Assembly (NCBI GenBank): GCA_015222295.1 | Contig: JADFUZ010000108.1 | Span: forward strand, 1-5,537 | DNA: 5,537 nucleotides | Direction: 5' to 3' | From: Chloroflexota bacterium | Lineage (GTDB): Bacteria; Chloroflexota; Dehalococcoidia; GIF9; AB-539-J10 | Position numbers and translations under genes: made by a program | Part shown: positions 1 through 4,951 of the stretch, in pieces | Numbering within the stretch: the stretch's first letter is position 1 | Layout: each line of letters starts with the position of its first letter | The notes under the pieces: model-generated | Seen by the model: the letters and a program-made list of their open reading frames with translations, nothing else | What the model was told of the DNA's origin: nothing | Databases searched by the model: none

Positions 1-908
1 AGCAGCAATACAAGTCGGATTCACTGGTTATCATGTGCAAAGGCTGCGCCCCCGATTTTGAAGACGTACAGAAGATATTCGGAATCTCGGACTTCGTCCC
101 TCTGTCCGTTCCCTGCGTTGGGCGCATCCCGATGGACGTACTGTTGAAAGCAATATCCTCTGTGGGAACAAACGGGATACATATCCTGGCCTGCGACGTG
201 GACTATTGCCGATTTGAAAGGGGAAGCTCCATTACCGGGCAAAAAGTCATGGCGCTCAATCTTCTCCTGGAACAGCTTGGCTACGGCAAAGAAGCGATCG
301 AGCTGAAGCGGCATAGTCTCAAGGTCAAAGCAGACAGGAACAAATGCATCAGTTGCGGCAATTGCGCTTTCCACTGTCCCTTCAGCGCCGCCAAGCTGGT
401 GAGCGGAGCAGCCGAATTCGACCTGGACCTATGTCGCGGCTGCGGTCTATGTGTCGCCCTGTGCCCTGCCATGGCATTGGAGCTGGAGAACTGGGAGGGA
501 GCGCGCATATCAGCTTCGATAGCCAGGCTATCCTCGGAAATGGCAGAACCAAAGATCCTGGTGCTACGCTGCCAGTGGTCCGCTTTCCCTTTCCCCAACG
601 AGGAACTTGATGCCAACGTTCGGGTTATAGATTTGCCGTGTGCCTCGAGAGTGGAGCCGCTGCACGTCCTGGAAGCTTTCCGGATGGGGATAAGTGGCAT
701 TCTAATAGCTGCCTGTCACGAGGCAGACTGCAAATCCAAGACAGGCAGCAAGGAAGCTCAGAGGCTGACCACAGCGCTGAAGAAGACCCTGGGGCAAATC
801 GGCTTCGAAGAAAGGCTTCATTTCTGCTCTGTAGCCCCGAGATACCCGGAGGCTTTCTATGAAGAACTGCAGCAGTTCCGGGAAAAGATAGAGAGCGGAT
901 ATTCATAG
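1..908 (+). CDS. Iron-sulfur electron-transfer protein, MvhD/FlpD-like domain + 2x[4Fe-4S] ferredoxin + MvhD/FlpD-like domain (5' end outside window)
   Basis: The frame is open from the left edge (first full codon at 3) to TAG at 906-908, so the gene begins upstream. The ATG at 33 lies inside the first domain and has no Shine-Dalgarno sequence, so it is not taken as the start. Counting from that ATG, residues 1-95 resemble an MvhD/FlpD domain (Cys2, 5, 28, 54, 59; CVGR motif). Residues 105-115 and 134-144 are two CxxCxxCxxxCP motifs, each expected to hold a [4Fe-4S] cluster. Residues 174-285 form a second MvhD/FlpD-like domain (Cys180, 203, 228, 233). In known systems MvhD passes electrons between a hydrogenase or other dehydrogenase and HdrA. 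The neighbouring metV points to an Hdr-type complex around methylene-THF reductase. No membrane segments are seen, so it is probably cytoplasmic. The missing N-terminal part could be an HdrA module or just a few residues; the window cannot tell. Domain calls are from motif recognition. Confidence 0.5.
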   Translation, partial: QQYKSDSLVIMCKGCAPDFEDVQKIFGISDFVPLSVPCVGRIPMDVLLKAISSVGTNGIHILACDVDYCRFERGSSITGQKVMALNLLLEQLGYGKEAIELKRHSLKVKADRNKCISCGNCAFHCPFSAAKLVSGAAEFDLDLCRGCGLCVALCPAMALELENWEGARISASIARLSSEMAEPKILVLRCQWSAFPFPNEELDANVRVIDLPCASRVEPLHVLEAFRMGISGILIAACHEADCKSKTGSKEAQRLTTALKKTLGQIGFEERLHFCSVAPRYPEAFYEELQQFREKIESGYS

Positions 909-912
909 GAGG
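907..912 (+). promoter_or_regulatory. Ribosome binding site of metV
   Basis: A perfect AGGAGG overlaps the TAG stop of the upstream iron-sulfur gene and lies 7 nt before the GTG at 920. It fixes that GTG as the metV start and suggests the two genes are cotranscribed and translationally coupled. Confidence 0.8.
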
Positions 913-919
913 CGACCCA

Positions 920-1567
920 GTGATAGTAACCAGCCAGAAACCCCTGGACGAGATTCTGAGCTTCATATCCCCCTACAACGTAGTCCTGCTCGCCGGCTGT
1001 GACGGGTGCACCCAACCTCCAAGGGGGCTGCGGGAGGCCAAGACCCTGGGCCAATTGCTCGAACTGGGCGGGAAGCTGAGAGGCAAGGACTTCAAGGTCA
1101 GGGTGACAACATCGCCCAAGCAATGCGATTCCTATTTGACACTCACCACGCTTGAGCCTCAGATAGAAGACGTGGAGGCTATTCTCTCCTTGGCCTGCGG
1201 TCTGGGAGTGCAAACCATAGCCCAGGTCTTGCCTGACTTGCCTGTGTTCCCGGCCCAAGACACGCTGTTCATCGGGGCAGAAATGAGGGAAGAAGGCAGC
1301 TTCGAAGAAAGATGTGCTGCCTGCGGCCACTGCATTCTCGACCTGACTGCCGGGATTTGCCCCATTGCCAGATGCCCCAAAGGCCTACTAAACGGGCCCT
1401 GTGGAGGATCAGTCAACGGCAAGTGTGAGGTTGACTCGGAAAAGGACTGTGCCTGGGACCTGATAGTCAGACGCCTGGAGAAATCAGGCAGGTTGTCTCT
1501 CCTGGAGGAAATCCAGCCCCCCAGGGATTTCTGGCGGGTGCCCAGACCGGGGAGAGTTAGAGAGTAA
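920..1567 (+). CDS. metV: MetV, cysteine-rich partner of methylenetetrahydrofolate reductase (MTHFR C-terminal domain family)
   Basis: A 215-residue soluble protein, in the size range of stand-alone MetV. Residues 22-30 carry a GCDGC motif at the start of an N-terminal domain (Cys27, 30, 69, 93). From residue 131 comes the cysteine-rich signature typical of the MTHFR C-terminal/MetV family: CAACGHC at 132-138, then Cys147, 152, 161 and 169, with the hallmark KGLLNGPCGG at 154-163 and Cys177 after it. The acidic/hydrophobic tail ends in a DFWRV motif. In acetogens such as Moorella, MetV forms a complex with MetF, and in some species with HdrABC and MvhD, for reduction of methylene-THF to methyl-THF; it probably binds metal (Fe-S and/or Zn) and passes electrons to the flavin subunit. 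The start is GTG with a perfect Shine-Dalgarno sequence 7 nt upstream, 11 nt after the preceding gene. metF is not next to it downstream, which is unusual. Family assignment is strong; the exact electron partner is inferred. Confidence 0.9.
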   Translation: MIVTSQKPLDEILSFISPYNVVLLAGCDGCTQPPRGLREAKTLGQLLELGGKLRGKDFKVRVTTSPKQCDSYLTLTTLEPQIEDVEAILSLACGLGVQTIAQVLPDLPVFPAQDTLFIGAEMREEGSFEERCAACGHCILDLTAGICPIARCPKGLLNGPCGGSVNGKCEVDSEKDCAWDLIVRRLEKSGRLSLLEEIQPPRDFWRVPRPGRVRE

Positions 1568-1660
1568 TAGCGTGAAGGACCGCATGAGCAATCAGGAAGG
1601 GAAGTCGGAAATCACGAATCGCTGGAATCCATAGGCCTGCGCGATCCTGCCTGCACCGGC

Positions 1661-1686
1661 TTGAGCCGCATCCAGCCTAGTACAAT
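1661..1686 (+). promoter_or_regulatory. Candidate promoter for the hydrogenase maturation protease gene
   Basis: A -10-like TACAAT (1681-1686) within CCTAGTACAAT lies 33 nt before the TTG start at 1720. The only -35-like sequence is TTGAGC at 1661-1666, and the 14-nt spacer is shorter than the usual 16-18, so the -35 is doubtful. The same CCTAGTA(C/T)AA core recurs at 2293-2303 before the antiporter operon, which is the main reason to list it. Confidence 0.35.
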
Positions 1687-1708
1687 CAAGGAATGAGAGA
1701 ACTTGCCT

Positions 1709-1714
1709 AGGGAG
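1709..1714 (+). promoter_or_regulatory. Ribosome binding site fixing a TTG start
   Basis: AGGGAG lies 5 nt before the TTG at 1720. An in-frame TAG at 1708-1710 overlaps it, so no earlier start is possible. The nearby ATG at 1715 is in another frame and meets a stop after two codons. Confidence 0.7.
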
Positions 1715-1719
1715 ATGAT

Positions 1720-2205
1720 TTGAAGACACTGGTCCTGGGAATTGGGAACTCTATTCTGTCTGACGATGGCATAGGGATCAGAGTAGCACAGGAAACACGC
1801 GAAAGGGTCAGAGACCCCCAGGTAACGGTACGTGAATCCAGCGGAGCCGGCCTCAGCGTGCTGGATTCAATAGCGGGCTATGAACACGTTATCATCATCG
1901 ATGCCATCCAAACCGAGAGTGGGAAAACAGGCCAGATACACCGGCTGGGGCCCGAGGATTTCTCCCTTGCCCGGCATCTGCCTTCGCCTCACCAGATAGA
2001 CCTGGTTACCGCCTTGCAACTGGGCCAGAAGCTTGGCCTGGCCATACCCTCCAGGGTCACCATATTCGCGGTAGAAGCAAAGGATGTCAGTACCTTCGGC
2101 CAGAAATGCACACCCGAAGTAGAGCGAGCCATCCCTGAAGTGGTCGGGATGGTACTGGACGAGCTGGTGCAATCCACTGGCAAGGAAGGAATTCGATCAG
2201 AATGA
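1720..2205 (+). CDS. [NiFe]-hydrogenase maturation protease (HyaD/HybD/HycI family)
   Basis: This endopeptidase family removes the C-terminal extension of the hydrogenase large subunit once Ni is in place. At 161 residues it has the normal family length. The N-terminal beta strand leads into GIGN at 7-10, then SDDGIG at 14-19 with Asp16; IIIDAI at 58-63 supplies Asp61; SPHQ at 89-92 supplies His91. These match the three Ni-sensing ligands of the family (Glu/Asp, Asp, His). The C-terminal half, with VTIFAVEA at 113-120 and TFGQKCTPEVE at 125-135, recalls proteases of cytosolic Mvh/Hox-like hydrogenases more than HycI, but that subgrouping is by eye. The start is TTG, forced by an in-frame stop at 1708-1710 and supported by an AGGGAG ribosome binding site. 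It stands apart from metV (152 nt) and from the antiporter operon (266 nt), so it may be its own unit. No hydrogenase subunit lies in the window; its client could be encoded on either side. Confidence 0.93.
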   Translation: MKTLVLGIGNSILSDDGIGIRVAQETRERVRDPQVTVRESSGAGLSVLDSIAGYEHVIIIDAIQTESGKTGQIHRLGPEDFSLARHLPSPHQIDLVTALQLGQKLGLAIPSRVTIFAVEAKDVSTFGQKCTPEVERAIPEVVGMVLDELVQSTGKEGIRSE

Positions 2206-2471
2206 GCGCCGAGAGCGTTTCAAGGAGTATCTCAGCGAACTTCTATCCCGTCGGGCAAGAATTGGCCAGAAAACCTTGCTTTTTCGTCTCATCCTAGTAT
2301 AACATTCACGCGGCAATCGGCATTTCGAACGTGGGCGCCGAATTTCTACCAGACAGGGGATCTGTGCAACAAAACCACAGCAAATGCGACGAAGTCCGGT
2401 AGACCGATTGTCGTCACCCAGGACACCTTTGCAAGCAGAATGTGAGAGCGTGCGCCTGAACTGAGAGTGAC
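2206..2471 (+). other. Intergenic region between the protease gene and the antiporter operon
   Basis: No convincing gene is seen in these 266 nt. A 31-codon frame opens with an ATG overlapping the protease stop (ATGA at 2202-2205) and ends at TAG 2295-2297. In the next frame, codons from about 2195 to 2303 read as a charged, helix-like peptide without a start codon. Neither resembles a known family. A promoter-like element sits at 2276-2303; if it is real, the mRNA leader would be about 160 nt, enough for a structured regulatory RNA, but no riboswitch class was recognised. Only weak hairpins are visible (2362-2380 with a 5-bp stem and 9-nt loop; 2388-2415 interrupted by an internal loop), and none is followed by a T-tract, so no terminator is called. 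Confidence 0.6.
2276..2303 (+). promoter_or_regulatory. Candidate promoter of the antiporter operon
   Basis: TTGCTT (2276-2281), a 16-nt spacer and TATAAC (2298-2303) resemble a sigma-70-type promoter: 3 of 6 matches at -35 and 5 of 6 at -10. The -10 core CCTAGTATAAC is nearly the same as the one before the protease gene (1677-1686). It precedes a run of eight closely spaced genes and is the best promoter candidate seen for them. Confidence 0.4.
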
Positions 2472-2996
2472 TTGAAAGCGATAAAGTTCCTGGTAAGTGC
2501 TTGTGTTGCATTTCTGCTATATCTGCTTCTCACCACTGCCTCCGGATCGCTATTCCTGTGGAGTAGAGAGGAACTGATAATCGGGGCTGTCTTTGCCATC
2601 ATAGTGGGGATGGTAACGAAAGACATGGTCGTCAAGAAAAGCCTCAGAATGCTTGACCCCCGAAGAGCTCTTCTGTTCGTCGCCTACTTTTTCGCGGTAT
2701 TCTTACCAGCAATGGCAATTGCAAATGTCGATGTTGTCTATAGGGTAATAACCGGGAGGATAAACCCGGGCATAGTGAAGATTTCTCCCAACTTGGGTAA
2801 CGACTTGAGTTTGACCCTACTGGCAAACAGTATAACCCTGACCCCGGGCACTCTAAGCGTAGAGGTGGATGAAAAGACGAACGACCTGTACGTCCACTGG
2901 ATAAACGTCAAGAAACAAGCTCTGGAGAAAATGCCCCGGGATTATAAGGCCGTGTGCGGTAGCTTCCCCGACTGGGCAAGGAGGATAGCGGGATAA
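2472..2996 (+). CDS. mnhE: Mrp/Mnh-type cation:proton antiporter subunit E (MnhE/MbhA-like)
   Basis: First gene of the antiporter operon; 174 residues, close to the usual MnhE length. Hydrophobic segments at about 6-23, 34-49 and 66-84 are predicted membrane helices. They are followed by a cytoplasmic part with the family hallmark: INPG at 97-100, then LLANSITLTPGTLSV at 116-130 and LYVHWI at 139-144. MnhE is a small membrane subunit that helps assemble Mrp antiporters; in the Pyrococcus membrane-bound hydrogenase the equivalent gene (mbhA) also comes first. The start is TTG: an in-frame TGA at 2457-2459 rules out anything earlier, and the next ATG would remove the first two helices. The ribosome binding site is weak (GAGAG at 2463-2467). 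Its stop overlaps the mnhF start by one base (TAATG). Confidence 0.92.
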   Translation: MKAIKFLVSACVAFLLYLLLTTASGSLFLWSREELIIGAVFAIIVGMVTKDMVVKKSLRMLDPRRALLFVAYFFAVFLPAMAIANVDVVYRVITGRINPGIVKISPNLGNDLSLTLLANSITLTPGTLSVEVDEKTNDLYVHWINVKKQALEKMPRDYKAVCGSFPDWARRIAG

Positions 2997-3247
2997 TGTG
3001 GCTTCCTGTAGCCGTGTTCCTGGGTGTGTGTATACTCATATGCCTCGTAAGGCTGATTCTCGGGCCGAAAGCTCCAAGTCGAATAGTAGGATTGGATACC
3101 ATCAATACGCTGGTGGTGGTCTCTATGGTTGTGCTGGGAGCCGCATTTGAACAGGTCATATTTCTTGATGTAGCTATTGTCTATGCCTTGCTGTCTTTCG
3201 TTACCACGCTCTACATAGCCAAGTACATTGAGAAGGGGAAGTTCTAG
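2996..3247 (+). CDS. mnhF: Mrp/Mnh-type antiporter subunit F (MnhF/MbhB-like)
   Basis: An 83-residue, three-helix membrane protein (about 3-22, 34-53, 55-77). The loop GPKAPSRIVGLDTIN at 23-37 and FLDVAIVYALLSF at 56-68 match the MnhF family signatures (GP..P.R...LD and FLD.A..YALL.F), including Asp34 and Asp58 at the membrane. The ATG at 2996 overlaps the mnhE stop by one base, and AAGGAGG at 2978-2984 lies 11 nt upstream, inside mnhE. In bacterial Mrp systems MnhF has been linked to cholate/Na+ efflux and is needed for antiporter assembly. Here it is one part of the eight-gene module. Confidence 0.92.
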   Translation: MWLPVAVFLGVCILICLVRLILGPKAPSRIVGLDTINTLVVVSMVVLGAAFEQVIFLDVAIVYALLSFVTTLYIAKYIEKGKF

Positions 3248-3252
3248 CCGCC

Positions 3253-3609
3253 ATGAATTCAATCGTCTACACATTCATAGTCATAGGATGCTTCTTCAAT
3301 CTAGTAGGCTCAATTGGCCTTCACCGTTTCCCCGATATTTACACCAGGTTACACGCCGCAACTAAATGTACTACCTTTGGTTCCATATTCCTGGTTGCCG
3401 CGGTAATGATACAGTCCGTAGGTACCTGGGGAACAGAAGGCATGTCTTCCCCCCAATCGGTGCTCACCCTGCATGCGTTCATCGCCTTAGTATGTATCGT
3501 GCTGACTAACCCTACAAGTGCGCATGCCATTGCCAGAGCGGCCCACCGAAGTGGAGTGAAACCCGCCAGGGCGGTTGTAGACGATCTCGAGGGGGACAGG
3601 CATGACTGA
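3253..3609 (+). CDS. mnhG: Mrp/Mnh-type antiporter subunit G (MnhG/MbhC-like)
   Basis: 118 residues with three hydrophobic segments (about 5-23, 42-55, 70-85). The signature GSIGLHRFPDIYTRLHAATK at 19-38 is diagnostic of MnhG/PhaG. A soluble basic/acidic tail (about 95-118) follows the last helix. The start ATG is 5 nt after the mnhF stop. The nearest purine-rich stretch (AAGGGG, 3233-3238) is 14 nt away, so reinitiation after mnhF is likely. The 3' end overlaps the next gene by 8 nt. Role: small structural membrane subunit of the antiporter module. Confidence 0.93.
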   Translation: MNSIVYTFIVIGCFFNLVGSIGLHRFPDIYTRLHAATKCTTFGSIFLVAAVMIQSVGTWGTEGMSSPQSVLTLHAFIALVCIVLTNPTSAHAIARAAHRSGVKPARAVVDDLEGDRHD

Positions 3610-3844
3610 TTCAGGCATTCTGCACGTGATCATACCTGTACTGATAGTGACATGCGCAGTATTCGTAGCCAGGTTCAAAGATCTCATCTATGCAGCCCTA
3701 GCTTTGGCTGGTCTTAGCTTGCTCTTGGCCCTGGAGTTCTATCTACTTCAAGCCCCCGATGTCGCCATCGCAGAGGCCGCGATAGGAGCGGCTATCACTA
3801 TAGCCATATTCGTCCTTGCAATAAGGTCAACAAGGCGCACGTAG
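3602..3844 (+). CDS. mbhD: MbhD-like antiporter subunit (DUF4040; equivalent to part of the MnhA C-terminal region)
   Basis: An 80-residue protein with three predicted helices (about 7-23, 27-49, 57-75). The core KDLIYAALALAGLSLLLAL at 26-44 and QAPDVAIAEAAIGA at 50-63 match the MbhD/DUF4040 family, with Asp53 and Glu58 in the conserved membrane motif. In ordinary Mrp antiporters this domain is fused near the C-terminus of the large MnhA protein; as a separate gene it is typical of mbh/mbx operons. The ATG overlaps the mnhG end by 8 nt, and AGGGGG at 3590-3595 lies 6 nt upstream. It likely contributes charged residues to the ion path between antiporter subunits. Confidence 0.9.
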   Translation: MTDSGILHVIIPVLIVTCAVFVARFKDLIYAALALAGLSLLLALEFYLLQAPDVAIAEAAIGAAITIAIFVLAIRSTRRT

Positions 3845-3852
3845 GACAAGAG

Positions 3853-4125
3853 ATGAGAAAAACGGCTGCAGCGGTATCTCTGGGAATTGTCATAGCTTTC
3901 TTGGTGGCGTTAGCTTTCCTCATCCATCCCTTTGGCCAGCCTCCATCCCAAATGGATGACTACATGATACAGAACTCGCAGGCTGAAACTGGAACAAACA
4001 ACGTGGTCGCTGCTGTGCTTTTTGACTACAGGGGCTTCGATACTCTGGGCGAAGCTACCGTCTTGTTCACGGCAGTAATGGGAGTGGTCATGCTATTTAG
4101 AGCCGGGAAGAAAAGGGAGGGCTAG
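3853..4125 (+). CDS. mbhE: MbhE-like antiporter subunit (equivalent to the end of MnhA)
   Basis: 90 residues: an N-terminal helix (about 7-25), an outside loop, then NVVAAVLFDYRGFDTLGE at 50-67 and a second helix (about 69-83) ending in a basic tail. The FDYRGFDTLGE motif (57-67, with Glu67) is the hallmark of the MbhE family and of the extreme C-terminus of MnhA. It starts 8 nt after the previous stop, with AGGA at 3843-3846 in the stop region 6 nt upstream. With the preceding MbhD-like gene it accounts for the small MnhA C-terminal modules; the large ND5-like part of MnhA is not present in the window. Confidence 0.9.
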   Translation: MRKTAAAVSLGIVIAFLVALAFLIHPFGQPPSQMDDYMIQNSQAETGTNNVVAAVLFDYRGFDTLGEATVLFTAVMGVVMLFRAGKKREG

Positions 4126-4131
4126 ACAACA

Positions 4132-4593
4132 ATGATGTCCAAGATTGTGCGCACCATGTGCAATATCCTGGTTCCGCTCATCTTCGTCTTCGGTCTCTAC
4201 GTCATTATGCATGGACATATAACCCCCGGCGGCGGATTCCAGGGAGGTGCTGTATTTGCTTCTGGTGTCGCTTTTATCATAGTTGCTTTTGGTTCCGCTA
4301 ACGTTCAGAAAAGGCTGAAGGAGCACCACCTTTCGGTTTTGGAAAGCGGGGGGGGGCTGATATTCATTGGACTAGCATTTGGCGGTCTGGCTACCATATT
4401 CTTCTTCAATTTCCTCGTTGGTTCTCCCATCTTCGGCCACATACCGCCCTCTGGGGCCAATCCTGGGGATCTGTGGACCGGGGGAGTAATCCCCTTGATG
4501 AACATAGGCGTAGGCCTGAAAGTTCTAGCCGGACTGTCTGCCATTGTCCTGGTTATGGCCCTGGTGTCCAGCGGGATAGAGGTGGAGGAATGA
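4132..4593 (+). CDS. mnhB: Mrp/Mnh-type antiporter subunit B (MnhB/MbhF-like)
   Basis: 153 residues with four predicted helices (about 11-27, 39-55, 74-96, 125-147). The family hallmark HGHITPGGGFQGGAV at 27-41 is intact. Two ATGs open the frame (4132 and 4135); the first is preferred because AGGGAGG at 4114-4120 lies 11 nt before it. A run of nine G (4348-4356) encodes the three Gly at 73-75; the frame remains open and the family length is kept, but the run is a natural slippage or sequencing-error spot. The stop overlaps the mnhC start (ATGA), suggesting translational coupling. Confidence 0.93.
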   Translation: MMSKIVRTMCNILVPLIFVFGLYVIMHGHITPGGGFQGGAVFASGVAFIIVAFGSANVQKRLKEHHLSVLESGGGLIFIGLAFGGLATIFFFNFLVGSPIFGHIPPSGANPGDLWTGGVIPLMNIGVGLKVLAGLSAIVLVMALVSSGIEVEE

Positions 4594-4946
4594 CAGCAAG
4601 TACTTCGTATAATGTCCCCTTCTTGGCCGTAGTAGCGCTTGCTGGCATTGCCTTCTACATCATCCTGTTCCAGAGAAACCTGATCAAGCTGGTGATGGGC
4701 ATCGTTATCCTGGAATCGGGAGTCAACTTGTTCCTGGTCAGCCTGGGATACAGGAGTGGAGGAATTGCGCCGATCTTCACTCACGCTCCTGAGGGAATCA
4801 TGGTGTTGCCCGTTCCCCAAGCCTTGACCCTGACCAGCATCGTTATCGGAGTGGCAACCACCGCCCTTATGCTTTCCATGATAATGCTCATCTACCGCCA
4901 CACTGGGGATATCGATGCAGAGAAGTCCAGGAGTTTGAAAGGATAG
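4590..4946 (+). CDS. mnhC: Mrp/Mnh-type antiporter subunit C (MnhC/MbhG-like, NuoK homologue)
   Basis: 118 residues with three predicted helices (about 11-27, 33-53, 80-102), like NuoK of complex I. Motifs: MGIVILESGVNLFLVSLG at 36-53 and PVPQALTLTSIVIG at 74-87, which is the family signature before the last helix. In most MnhC proteins I know of, that motif begins DP(L/V)PQAL; here the Asp is replaced by Leu73. The start is the ATG at 4590, which shares ATGA with the mnhB stop and has GAGGTG at 4579-4584 upstream; the same frame is open further upstream (ATG at 4473), but that stretch lies inside mnhB and looks non-membrane. MnhC sits between the larger antiporter-like subunits in the membrane arm. 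Confidence 0.92.
   Translation: MTASTSYNVPFLAVVALAGIAFYIILFQRNLIKLVMGIVILESGVNLFLVSLGYRSGGIAPIFTHAPEGIMVLPVPQALTLTSIVIGVATTALMLSMIMLIYRHTGDIDAEKSRSLKG
4938..4943 (+). promoter_or_regulatory. Ribosome binding site of mnhD
   Basis: AAAGGA at the very end of mnhC lies 8 nt before the TTG at 4952. It supports a TTG start for mnhD; no ATG or GTG occurs in that frame before the first two hydrophobic segments. Confidence 0.55.
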
Positions 4947-4951
4947 CAACC

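Noticed and set aside
33..35. ATG as the start of the first gene
   Set aside because: The frame is open to the left edge, the preceding codons continue a beta strand of the first domain, and there is no ribosome binding site.
281..700. Minus-strand open frame of 139 codons
   Set aside because: It is opposite the ferredoxin core of the iron-sulfur protein, where the + strand shows two perfect cluster motifs; it is a shadow frame.
1572..1634. 20-codon frame with GTG start right after metV
   Set aside because: It is too short to judge and has no clear family match. A faint likeness of its end to the N-terminus of HdrC-like proteins is only a guess.
1657..1668. Hairpin CGGC-TTGA-GCCG after metV
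   Set aside because: The stem has only 4 bp and there is no T-tract, so it is not called a terminator.
1693..1710. Five-codon mini-ORF with AAGGA just before it, upstream of the protease gene
   Set aside because: Such frames occur often by chance; no attenuator-like hairpin or codon bias is seen.
2388..2415. Inverted repeat GACGA...TCGTC with an inner CGG/CCG
   Set aside because: The stem is broken by a 4x4 internal loop and has no T-tract; it is within chance expectation.
4473..4589. Longer mnhC starting at ATG 4473
   Set aside because: The extra 39 residues overlap mnhB, are hydrophilic and unlike any MnhC N-terminus; the ATG at 4590 gives the normal length.
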